DNA from: Oxytricha trifallax
Taxonomy: Eukaryota; Ciliophora; Spirotrichea; Sporadotrichida; Oxytrichidae
Assembly (NCBI GenBank): GCA_000711775.1
Contig: ARYC01001480.1
Location: 23,065 to 87,064, forward strand
DNA: 64,000 bases
Direction of reading: 5' to 3'
Part shown: piece by piece, positions 45,116 to 55,375 of the stretch
How the letters are laid out: every line of letters starts with the position of its first letter
Numbering within the stretch: the first letter of the stretch is position 1
Translations under genes and position numbers: made by a program
Notes under the pieces: generated by a model
The model's database searches: none
What the model saw: only the letters and a program-made list of their open reading frames with translations
What the model was told of the DNA's origin: nothing

Positions 45116-47211
45116 ATGGATAACACAACACAATTTATGATCGCTTTGAAAGCGACAGTCATTGGAGATTCAGGAGTAGGAAAATCCTCGTTTTTACAGT
45201 CACTTCAAAACAATAAAGAAATTGATTAATTAATACAAGAGCCAAGAAAAGACCACAATTCAGATGAATTTTAAGAAGTTTATGTTAAAGATTTCAAAAA
45301 CAATGCCCAAATTTAAGTAATAAATATAAGAAAACGTATAAATGGATTAATTTATATTGTTAGTCCAAATTTTATTCCAATTCACAAGTTATATGCGATA
45401 CATAAGTTAGTCGGTTTGCTGTATCCTAATGTATGACATTTCAAACTATGACACCTTTGAAAACATTTCCACATAAATATTTCGATCTGACTAATTAAAT
45501 ATGGTCTCTGATTGTTCTTTTATATATTGGCAATAAAATGGATGTAGGTGCTAACTTAAGATAAGTAGAAATGGATTTAGCATAGGAAATAGCTCAATCT
45601 AAGGGCGTTCTATTTAATGAAGTGAGTAGTTAAAAACGCAAAAACATAGAGCTAGTTTTGAAGATGCTTAGAACTAGAACTGCAAGGTTACTCAGTGAAA
45701 ATAGAGATCTCTGCTAAATACTTGAAAATAATACTCCACTGTAAACTAATAATCTTCTTAAAACATATCCAAGCATCAAGACAAATAGATACAACCTTGA
45801 TCAACACAAATTTAAGATAAGATATTGGATTAAGTTTAAAGCAGTAACTTCTCAGATTAAGAAGATGATGATTTGGATTACATGGAAAAGAGAATGATAT
45901 TTATAGAAGATAGGAATAGAATATCCAATTAAAGTTCTAATATGAACACTTAATAGATCACCAATATACTTAAATAACTTAATACAGCCAGCATAGTAAG
46001 TAAGTACTATCTTAATATGTTAATTTATATTTTTGAATAAGACAAGGATGTGAATATAAATGATTTTTAAAGGAGGCAAGTTAATTATTATATGATAAAT
46101 AAGTCTTAGTTTTTATTTAAATGTGATTTGATTTATTTAAATTTAAGTAAGTTTTTAACAACATTTTAGAATAGAAACTGTACTAAAGTAGCACTTCAAA
46201 TGACATTTAAGCAGACAACGTAAACACTAAAGACCATAGTTTATAACTAAATGATATCAATTAGATGATGATGAACTATGACTTCAATAGATATTAATAG
46301 AAGCATCAAGGCAATCTCCTGGATGATATAAATTTAGCATATGAAATGGATGAAATTAATGTGATGGAAGATGATAAGTTGTTGCAGTGTTTAGAAAAGA
46401 GATTCAAGAATATAGAATACAAGAATAAACAGTAAGAGAACTAATTGATGATGACTACAGACACATAGGATGACTTCAAGCAATATGCAATTAGGACTGA
46501 TGAGTCACCAAACTTATACAAGACTGAGGATCAAACTGTTTAGACTCCACAATTTCAAATTTAATCATGATTTAACACTTAAACTCAACAAGATTAATAG
46601 AACAGGTCTAAAACTGGAATTTAGAGTATTATATTACAGTCATGTGCACTTAATGAGCTTTAAAATGTCATGAGTAAATATGATAATCAGAACTAGGATA
46701 GTTTCCACTGAGAAGATGGATTTGTTCCTTATTCGCAAAATAAAGTAGAACAGCAACAACAGTATAATTTGTAAGATAAAGAGATAAAGTAGACTAATTC
46801 AAATACTGAAAAAAGAGTAAATAATAAATTAAAAGACAATGGATTTATCAAAAATCTTGATAATGACATCAGAAAAACAAAGGGGAGTATAAAGGAAATG
46901 AATGATAGATTTGACAAAATAAAATAGATTTAACATTCCTCGTAATCCCTATAATTTTTATTTTAATCTCCACAAAGAAAAAGCATGAGTAGTATCAGTC
47001 TAACTAAGAGATTTGGTGATCACAGTAGTAGGAACAATTATAACAGGATTTACTAAGAGTTACTTCAAATAAAGATGTGTCTGTATTTGAGGCTTCACTA
47101 TTTAAATCCTTTGATTAAAGATTGTCTTAATAAAACCTTGATAAATCAATTCAGAATAACAAGACTAATCAAAACTAATTGGTAATAAATAATTATTATA
47201 TTTTAAAATGA
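45116..47211 (+). CDS. Rab-like small GTPase with long C-terminal extension
   Basis: The ATG at 45116 starts MDNTTQFMIALKATVIGDSG, the P-loop being GDSGVGKSS. Further GTPase motifs appear in order: LMYDISNYDTFENIS (about 45430), IYIGNKMDVGANLRQ (G4, NKxD) and LFNEVSSQKRKN (G5). The switch region before 45420 is frameshifted and partly lost. Beyond the G domain the frame continues through a Gln/Asn/Asp-rich, coiled-coil-like tail of about 450 residues (e.g. NRYQQKHQGNLLDDINLAYE, RVNNKLKDNGFIKNLDND) to TGA 47209-47211, with several frame changes and an AT-rich insert at about 46000-46160. No C-terminal Cys prenylation motif is seen. Rab-type GTPases control vesicle traffic. The long tail suggests a ciliate-specific fusion or an atypical large Rab. 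Confidence 0.7.
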
Positions 47212-47384
47212 AAGGATCACAATTGGGAAACAAGATTAAATCAAGGAATCAGTTAAAATAGTATAAAAATCGCGAATATTTAAATTCTAAATATATGACT
47301 AATTATAAATTAAAGCATTATTCAAACATTATTATAATTATTTTTTAAAAAAATTGTTTGATTTTTATATTTATATATTTAAAT

Positions 47385-47427
47385 TGGGCTCAAGTGATAA
47401 AATTCATATTTTTAACACTTGAGCCCA
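47385..47427. terminator. GC-containing hairpin downstream of the GTPase gene
   Basis: A perfect 12-bp stem (TGGGCTCAAGTG at 47385-47396 and its complement at 47416-47427) with a 19-nt AT loop, followed by T-rich DNA. It is the only GC-rich structure in about 700 bp of AT-rich spacer, and GGGCTC recurs at 47751. It may affect 3' end formation or mark a small element; the function is not established. Confidence 0.4.
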
Positions 47428-47947
47428 TTTTTATTATATTATTAAAAAATGAAATTATTTATACTTATTTTTATTTAAATTTGTTTTTATTTATTAAACT
47501 ATTTTTCTATTAAAATGAAAGTTAATTTATTCATAGTTTATTATTTCAGTCTAATAATTTATTTTATATATAAAAAGTGTTTATATTTAAAGATTTTATA
47601 CTTTTAATAGAAAAATTTCCAAAAATTACTCATGTTTTATATTAGGAGTAAATGAAACTTAATTTTAATTAAAATCATACTTCAACTCTATATCCTGCTA
47701 TAATAAAATTTTTATTTAGAGATTTAATTTAAAAATATTAATATATATTGGGCTCTAGCAGCAAAAATAAATATATTTTAATTCTTAAATTCACAATAAT
47801 AAAAAGATTTTGAATAAATTAAACATAATTTTTATTTACAATACTAAGAATTTTCCAAGTAACTATTATATTCATTTCTTTGTATTTAAGAATTTTTATA
47901 TTTGCAATTTTTATACTATTTTGACTGAATGCTTAAAATAATTACCA
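47428..47947. other. AT-rich spacer
   Basis: About 520 bp, strongly AT-rich. I see no gene, RNA or repeat beyond the GGGCTC echo at 47751. Confidence 0.5.
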
Positions 47948-49311
47948 TCCACTGTTGACAAATAAACCCTTTAATCACAATAAATTAACTTCAGCTTCTT
48001 TCATAGTAGACCACAAAGAAAAGCCACTTATATCTTTAAGAATTAAACTTTCATCAAGTCATTACGTAAGTGCAAGTGTCTATAAAGAAGACACACCTCA
48101 GTCTGTCGTTGATCGAGTGTTCAGGCTTGCAAACATCAAAGCAAATACAGGAACTTAAGATTTAATTCTATATTATAAACATTTTATTTTACTCAAAGAT
48201 CAGAGAAAGTAATTAGCTTAAGTGATAGAATCACAAGTCAATGCTTACTTACATCAGTTAATTGAAAGAAGTAGTTGACAAGCAAAATAAAGATTTAAAA
48301 CATCAATAGAAGCAGTTGGAATAAATTGATGAACGAAAAAAGAGACTGCAGGAGGATTCCTAGAGATCTATTGAGTAAATGAACACAGCAAAACGTTAAA
48401 ATGTTAAGGAAGAAAAGAAAAACAAAGTACTATGTAAATTGTCAGTCATAATTGGAGGAGATATTGTTGCTAGAGAGGGAGATAATTTGCAGTAACTTGT
48501 TAAGAATTTTATGTAGAGTTAGGGTTTGAAAAAAGAACTCATGCCAACTAAAATTCAATATTTAGATTAAATTAATCTAGAATACTAACATTAAGCCAAA
48601 TTAATGATTAGTAGCTTAGAGTTGTTAATTAAAAACAACGAAGGAAAAAGAAACTAATAAGCCATGATTAAAAATAGAAGCAACATTCAAGCCAAATCAT
48701 TAGATGAGTCTTCTATGTATTTGGAGGGACATGAACTAAAATTTAATGAAGATTTGAGTGCCTACAGATCATTTAACAACCAAGCAAATATTTTATAAGA
48801 AGCTCACAGTCCAGAGAACAAGAACTATCAAAATAGATCTAATAAATTACACTCTAATAACTAGACTGGAAGAAACGTGTTTGGAATATAAAATGAAAAG
48901 CAGACCCATAATTTATTCAGTTCAGTGTAAAAGAATAAAGTTTAAGTTCTTGATTAAAGCAATCTTTAAGCCTCTGATTTACAGAGAAGCACAGTATCTC
49001 GTTAATAAGCTTCCAGACAATCAAATCAGATTCAGGGCTAACTACTATTTAGATTAAATTTTGAAATTGGTGATGGTAAAACAGCTAAAATCAACATCAG
49101 AGAAGGGGATAGTTTCAAAATTTGGGCATAGCAGTTTGTTGAAGAACACAATATGAGGGTGCAGACGCAGTATAAAAAGTACAATATCTCATAGAACAAA
49201 CCTATAAGACTAAAATGCAATAACAGTAGAATTGATAAACAGGATAAAACTATTGACACTTAACTTTTAATCCAATATTTATTTTCAACATTTATGTTAA
49301 ATTTGAATTGA
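47948..49311 (+). CDS. Unrecognised protein with three related beta-strand-rich modules and a coiled coil
   Basis: Open to TGA 49309-49311, about 450 residues, with one frame change near 48270. No ATG is seen at the 5' end, so a first segment is missing. Three stretches share the pattern hydrophobic-strand, Gly/Asp turn, REGD-like, helix: SLRIKLSSSHYVSASVYKED (about 48030), KLSVIIGGDIVAREGDNLQQ (about 48440) and RLNFEIGDGKTAKINIREGD (about 49050). The first two are separated by a Lys/Gln/Glu coiled coil (KEVVDKQNKDLKHQQKQLEQ). Between modules two and three is a Ser/Asn/Gln-rich linker. The repeat suggests a small ubiquitin-like or beta-grasp domain used three times; that is inference from pattern only. 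Confidence 0.6.
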
Positions 49312-50160
49312 TTATATATTCATAATTAGCAGAGCAGTGTTTCTGTGTTCTACGAATAGATAGTGTAATTATATATATAAGATCCGGGTCTATGAGTGCG
49401 AGTATGAGAGTTTGAGGAGTGCTAAGCATTGAATCGCGGAGATGTGAGAGCTGGGGAGAGTGAGTGAGAGGAGAGCAATAACCCAAATCATACCTGATAA
49501 ATTATCATCTATTTGATTGTATAATTAGTAAATTATTAACAAAAAACTGATTATTATTAAATATTCATATCATAGTATATAAATTATTGAGTTTAAATAG
49601 GAACTACTACTGAGAGTGATTCATAGCTAAGCTTTTCATATACTCATACTAGCACCTATTAGATATAATACGGTCACACATATGGGCATTAATTACCTGA
49701 TTAAAAGTTTGGGGAAAGTAAAGATATGAAATAAATATTAATTTGATTTACCATATTAACCATATATAAAATTTTAGTAAATATCATAATTTATTTTTAT
49801 AATTGTTTTACTATTCAAATTTTTTATAAAACAAATTTTAAGAATTATATGGTAATTTTGTCTATTTAAATTTCAAAACTTAGAGAAAATAATTTTTAAT
49901 TTTAAATATATATTTTTGTCTTTTTTAAGTAATATTAAATTAATCATTTTTATAATTGGAATTTAATACCTAAATATATATTGATCTAAGTTGATTCCAA
50001 TGAAAGAATTTTGTTTATACGGTAATTATTATGAGAAATAGTTGTGATAATATAAAACTTTGATATATATATATATTGTAAAATTTATAGATAAATTAGC
50101 ATGATATTATAAATACCCATATTTAAAGTTTGGATATCCCAACATAATATTTATAGTCAA
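49312..50160. other. Intergenic stretch with a GC-richer patch
   Basis: AT-rich except for about 49370-49490, which has mixed base composition (repeated GAGTG/GAGAG units such as GAGAGTGAGTGAGAGGAGAG) and no open frame or tRNA/rRNA signature I can recognise. It may be an unannotated RNA or the remains of a GC-richer element. Confidence 0.35.
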
Positions 50161-50164
50161 GAAT

Positions 50165-50720
50165 ATCAGCGTCAAGAGCTACTCTAGGTGGCAACGCTTG
50201 ACAAGATTTCCGAAGATAAAAAGGGCAAAAAGGGAAAGAAAAACAAGGAGGTATGGCCAACCAATGCTGTGTCTTCAACCGAAAAAATTAGACAATCAAA
50301 AATATAAACATTTATAAATTAATCCAATAAAATGAATGGGTATGTGCTAGTCTCTTTTATTTTTAATTTATTTTATTTTGACTGATCAAATTATTGATCA
50401 AGAGGACCTAGCCAAGCAACTTAAGACTGTTGTCTATAATAATTAGTTGTCTGAGAAGAAGAAGGGACTACCTTGGTATCTTGAATTCCTTCTATAATTA
50501 ATTTTATAGAGATTTTTCAACTATTTACTATGAGCTGGAGCCCTTCTTTGCTTCATTTCATTTTACTTTAATATGATTAAGCTGCGCTTATGGCTTAATT
50601 CAAAAACTTCATCCACTTAAATACAAATATATAAAATAATTGGAGATCAACGCTGATGAATTGGTTCCAAGAGATATTGTTGAAATCAACAATATAAACT
50701 CAATAATCATTATAATCTTA
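50165..50720 (+). pseudogene. Type-II (Na+/K+-type) P-ATPase, N-terminal coding blocks
   Basis: Three blocks on the plus strand match the N-terminus of Na+/K+-ATPase alpha. At about 50197-50330 is the Lys-rich start DKISEDKKGKKGKKNKEVW. At about 50397-50570 is QEDLAKQLKTVVYNNQLSEKKKG and then the first membrane hairpin LLQLILQRFFNYLL-stop-AGALLCFISFYF. At about 50635-50700 is the actuator-domain start QLEINADELVPRDIVEIN. The TGA at 50531-50533 stands where family members have Trp (LLWxGA). Frame changes separate the blocks. The ATPase would pump cations across the cell membrane. Either this is a macronuclear gene cut by inserts I could not delimit, or a decayed copy; the nonsense codon favours decay. 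The central and C-terminal parts appear elsewhere in the window. Confidence 0.7.
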
Positions 50721-51254
50721 GATTACTAATTATTGCTTTTATTTTCTTTAAAATTGAGCACAGGAACTTATGTAATATAATTATTCTCTATTCTAATCTT
50801 ATATAAAAAAAAATTTAAAAGTTAAATTTTATATATCATTAAATTTATTTTTAGCCAAAGTAAAGTTTGAATTAATAAATGACTTATTGTCAGATAAAAA
50901 ATTGCTTTTTATCTGCTCTCTTTTCATTAAATATAAAAATGTAAATGAATTCTTAAAATAATAATATCTAAATAGTTTTTTAGCATGAACAAAATTTTAC
51001 CAAGCAAATAAATATTTTGAGATTGCCCAATATAATTTAAAATGTTTTAAATAAAAAAGAATATATAAATTAAATGGGATTTTAATGAAGAGAACATTCC
51101 AGCTAATGTTGTCCTTATTAAAACTAAACAATTGATTAATAGTTATATATTTATAAAATGATATCTTTTCTTAGACTGCTAAGATTACCAGAAGATAAAG
51201 CAAATATTATTAATTTAAATACTAAAAGATTAAATTATTATAATAATTCCCATT

Positions 51255-51996
51255 ATGAATTTGACAAGTAAGTGTTTAGCCATGATTTATTTAAACCCTT
51301 TTTGTGTCTTGTCAATACCCTATCTTAAGTAGACCTTTCTTGTTTCATCATAGAAGAAGATAATCATGTAGAAAGACATAGCGGGAATACCGAAATGACT
51401 GTAGGTAACAGCTCATGTACCAAGGCTAACTTCAATTGGCTGAACATAACTTCCTTTTTAATTTAAGATTAATCATAGAAATATAACATAAATAACCCAG
51501 AAATATTCTTAAAAAGTAATAATGATGATTTGATAAGAGACTATGATTGAAGAAGTAGATTTATATTAATTATATAATAAAAGTAAGTGTTTCTAGCAAT
51601 CCAACCTGTGTATCTGACTTTAACTATTTGTAATTCATGTGTAAAAATACCACTTATTAAAGTTTCAAAAAGAAGTGAGTAGTTTGCTTGCATATTGCCA
51701 ATTTTTTGTCTAATTTTATTACTCTTCTTGTCTTGCAGATCAAAAGATTGATCCATTTATTAAGAGAGTAAGGTTCCTTGTCCGTACTTCAGTAGTGTAA
51801 CAGATTTAAGTATTTAATTATAAGTATATCTGGGAATATCCTCATCATTAGGATCCCATTTGCATTGAGACCATTCTGCTGCTCTTCTGTGACTGTAAAA
51901 CAATCTTATGTCCACATAGGATTCAGTCAATAAAAATAAAACATTTTGACTACCTCCCTCAAAATAGATAATTTGAATTTCAGATCTGCGAAACAT
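51255..51996 (-). pseudogene. Type-II P-ATPase, C-terminal coding blocks on the opposite strand
   Basis: From the minus strand: EWSQCKWDPNDEDIPRYTYN resembles the loop between membrane spans 7 and 8 (WDDRxxNDxEDSYGxxWTYxQ in animals). NYSLLFETLISGIF fits span 9. LGT-stop-AVTYSHFGIPAM and SFYMIIFFYDETRKVYLRQG are the unmistakable last span and tail (IFIYDExRK). The TGA at 51413-51415 sits where relatives have Arg. A minus-strand scrap at about 52690-52800 (NDVYDPNHLNFGNSQYGYD) may belong to the same loop. Because the N-terminal and central blocks lie on the plus strand on either side, this segment is inverted relative to them. That is consistent with a scrambled gene or an inverted second copy. 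Confidence 0.65.
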
Positions 51997-52010
51997 TTAT
52001 ATTTAAAACA

Positions 52011-53069
52011 GTAATTATAAATATATAAGAATGTTCCAAACACAAATATTATAAAACTTTTAAACTTTTTATGGATATTTACTTATAAATAGATGAAATT
52101 ATTGTTTTTAATTTTATAAGCAATTGCTTTTATTTAAGTTAATAATTTTGTTTTAAAATAAATTTTCATAAAAGTAATTAAATCTATATAAAAAAAAGAC
52201 ATTTATTTGATTTTCAGTTTCGTGGAAAAATTTTACAAATTAATTTTAATTACATATTTTTAAGTATTGGGCAGGAATAACCTTTCATGGGCAGAAAACT
52301 TTTTTCTCACTGAAAATTTTATCTACTTAATTAAATGCTGCGTTATATGGAAAATAACAAAAGATCAAAGCAATAACATGATAAGAAATTAAAGTAATTT
52401 ATGTTGAGCATGTTAATTGTAATAAATTCAAAGAAAATTAATTAGATTAAAATTTTCGATACTAATTTAATGAATACCATTAAATATATTTAATTTTAGT
52501 AAGTCTCAGATCTATGAAATTGTCAAATATCTAAATCTAGAAAAAAAATTTAGAATTTCATGGCTCCTAAATTAAATTTAGATTTTTTCACCGATCTGTA
52601 GAGAGATCTGAAAACTCTCTCAAATCTGGAACTAAATAAATTCCGTATTTGAAAGGGAACTCTATATTTTAAATGCTATAGTAAATTAAAATTTGTTTAT
52701 GAATGCTGTCATCCCAGAAAATGGATGTTTTATCATATCCGTATTGAGAGTTACCAAAGTTTAGATGATTTGGATCATAGACATCATTGGAAGCAATTAA
52801 TGATAAATATATTATTATTATTCAAAATGAACCATATGAAATTAAATCTTATTTCTATATAATGCGATTTTTTGTAATTTTTTAATTTATAATTATTACG
52901 AAATTATTAATTTTATTACAAATTATAAAGTAGTTGTGATTTTCAATCAATATAAATTATTTTATAATAAAAAAAGATTAATTATTAAATAAATTTTAAT
53001 GAACAAAAATCCAACATTTAAAAATAAATAATGTGACTGGTCTGATTCCAAGTCATTTATAGTTATTAT
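52011..53069. other. AT-rich spacer with one possible ATPase scrap
   Basis: No gene beyond the minus-strand scrap at 52690-52800 described with the ATPase. A GGGCAGxAA motif at 52268-52295 loosely recalls the G-rich element ends at 35.1 kb. Confidence 0.4.
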
Positions 53070-53537
53070 TATTGCTAAAATAGATAAAAATAGGAAATTT
53101 GAGAAATACAAATAAATCAATTATATATTAGTAATCTTAACTGCCACTAAAGACAAAAGGCATTAAAATATTTTGATTCAGTTTACTCGCCGTTATGTTT
53201 ATAAGTGCCCAGGTTACTAGTATTACCGGTTAGTGTTACTGTGATTTGCGGAAAAAAGACATTTGACACATTTGGCAGAGGAAATTATAAGATCTCCCGT
53301 GTATTATAGAGGATTTGGCGGATTTGACACATTTGGCAGGAGATTTAGAGAGAAATCAGTTTGAGAGATTTAATTGATTAATTTTATTAATAAAAGATTA
53401 AATTTAATTTATTATTTAATTAAACTAAAATTTGACACATTTGGCACATTTGGCTCATTTGGCACGAGTCAAATAGGGCAAAGTGATTATTTTAAATGTG
53501 ATTAGTAATATATTAATATTGATAATTATTAAAAGAA

Positions 53538-54099
53538 TCAGAAGCAGTAATGGCGCAGAAATATACCAAGAGTGGTCCAGATTTCAATACATTGCAATTT
53601 ACAAGCTTGGCCTTGGAATTTGACTCCTGTAGCTTGAACAAAGTTGAAATCTTCATATTGATACTTTTGCTCGAAGCAAAAACCGATTACTTATGGGAGG
53701 AATTGATCATAATAGTAGTTTTTGTAATTGAAATCGGAGATATCTAATGTAACAGTGATTGTGTTAGTATTGTAAACAGAACTCAGTTCTTGAATGGTTT
53801 GAGTACAGATGTTGTCAGTCATACCAGTGGTTATAAATTGATTGAAAACAAGTTAGCTGTAGTCTTCACTGAGATATTCTCTAGAACTATATGCAACGAA
53901 GAAATCATTAGGATCTAAATCTGCTTGCATGAATGCGAATATTCTTGATACACCTAATCCTTCCTTTGTTAAACTATATAAGAATAAAAATCAAAAAGGA
54001 ATCTTACGTTGTTAATCTATCTCTAATAAAGAATGGTACAAGCTTGTAAATTGCAATGTATTGAATATCTGGACCACTCTTGGTATATTTCAGCGCCAT
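53538..54099 (-). CDS. 175-residue unrecognised protein of palindromic element A
   Basis: The ATG at 54099 lies inside the right arm. The coding sequence crosses the unique core and ends at TGA 53538-53540 inside the left arm. One 34-nt GT-AG intron (53974-54007, GTAAGA to TATATAG) fits perfectly. The product begins MALKYTKSGPDIQYIAIYKL, then VPFFIRDRLTTLTKEGLGVS, RIFAFMQADLDPNDFFVAYS, and an acidic/aromatic second half (DFNYKNYYYDQFLPQVIGF). There is no stop or frame change anywhere, so it looks maintained. Because the arms are inverted copies, the first 12 codons are also present at 53550 on the plus strand (MAQKYTKSGPDF), but that copy loses the frame in the core. I find no similarity to transposase, recombinase or any family I know. 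Confidence 0.75.
53974..54007 (-). other. 34-nt intron in the element A gene
   Basis: Minus-strand borders GTAAGATT and TATATAG. Splicing joins IRDRLTT to LTKEGLGV in frame. Its presence shows the gene is or was expressed by the nuclear splicing machinery. Confidence 0.75.
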
Positions 54100-54580
54100 T
54101 ACTGCTTCTGATTCTTTAATAGTTATCAATATTAATATATTACAAATCACATTTAAAATAATCACTTTGCCCTATTTGACTGGTGCCAAATGCGCCAAAT
54201 GAGCCAAATGTGCCAAATTTTAGTTTTTAATTAAATAATATATTAAATTAATCTTTTATTAATAACATTAATCAATTAAATCTCTAAAACTGATTTCTCT
54301 CTAAATCTCCTGCCAAATGTGCCAAATCCGCCAAATCCTCTATAATACACAGGAGATCTTATAATTTCCTCTGCAAAATGTGTCAAATGTCTTTTTTCCG
54401 CAAATCACAGTAACACTAACCGGTAATACTAGTAACCTGGGCACTTATAAACATAACGGCGAGTAAACTAAATCAAAATATGTTTAATGCCTTTTGTCTT
54501 TAGTGGCAGTTAAGATTACTAATATATAATTGATTTATTTGTATTTCTCAAATTTCCTATTTTTATCTATTTTAGCAATA

Positions 54581-55372
54581 TTGGAGTAAGGTTTATTTAT
54601 TTGTCTATAAAATATAATAAATTAATATAAAAATTTTCAAATATACATAATTATAAAATAAATAATAAATTCCTAATTAAATGTGTATTTTTTTAGATTT
54701 AAACTGTATGCTAAATTAATTTGTCATTACAAGTTACTTGAAGAATAATTGATATATTTCGATTAAATCTCATAATTAATAAATTAAATAATAATCATAA
54801 TACAAAATTGGAAAATTCCAGTTTGCATAAAATTAATTTATTATGCAGTTTTGCATTGACTAAATGATCGACATTATTATTTGGCATTCTCTCCATGAGA
54901 TCAAGCTCGGCTGTTTTATATATATATATAATTAGCATATCAGTTTAAATATCAACGCAAAGAATAAGAATTTTATATTATAATCAGGAATAACCCACAG
55001 ATATTTATAAATATCAGTGTATATTATTTTCTAAAAAATAAAATTAAATAATAAGAGTAAATTTAAATATAATAAACATTTTCAAGATAATAATCTACAT
55101 AGAAATATAATAATAAGGAATTTTTACAAAAAATGAAAATTTGATTTGTTAAAATGCTTTTAAAAAATAGCAAGTTAAATTCTATTTCATAGGTAAAATT
55201 TTAAATTTAGACTTATATGGAAAAATACATAGAAAAGAAAATTTCTACTAAATATAAAATTAATAGCTTTCTTACAAATAAAATATGCTTATTTTGGTTT
55301 TTAATGTTAGATGAGAGAGTATATCAAATTGATTTCCTTAAGTTAAATTACTTTAACATGAAAACCATTCAC
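54581..55372. other. AT-rich spacer
   Basis: About 790 bp, strongly AT-rich. A short frame at 55217-55429 (MEKYIEKKISTKYKIN...) runs into the telomeric end of the next element and looks fortuitous. I see nothing else. Confidence 0.5.
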
Positions 55373-55375
55373 AAT

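Larger units (their letters stand above)
53070..54580. mobile_element. Palindromic (foldback) element A, 1.5 kb, TA target, carrying one gene
   Basis: Inverted arms of about 530 bp (53070-53605 and 54045-54580) enclose about 440 bp. The ends read TTGCTAAAATAGATAAAAAT inward and are flanked by TA on both sides, as for Tc1/mariner elements. The arms contain mirrored arrays of a CATTTGGCA/CATTTGACA unit (about 53262-53466 and 54180-54392). A single intron-containing gene is read across the core on the minus strand. The terminal sequence is shared with element B (57116-58239), and the GCTAAAATAGA start is also that of the MITE at 61529. No transposase is encoded. Confidence 0.85.

Noticed and set aside
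47385..47427. Calling the 12-bp stem a rho-independent terminator
   Set aside because: Such terminators are bacterial. The hairpin is listed only as a structural feature near a gene end, with low confidence in any function.
22573..50533. Possibility that TGA encodes Trp in this organism
   Set aside because: Clear genes end at TGA where homology ends (release factor, lipid-binding protein, TBE kinase), Trp is otherwise TGG throughout, and other in-frame TGAs sit at Arg positions. Mutation explains the cases better.
53550..53747. Plus-strand frame starting MAQKYTKSGPDF in the left arm of element A
   Set aside because: It is the inverted copy of the real gene's first codons. It leaves the homologous frame after about 12 residues and continues as unrelated sequence, so it is not treated as a second gene.
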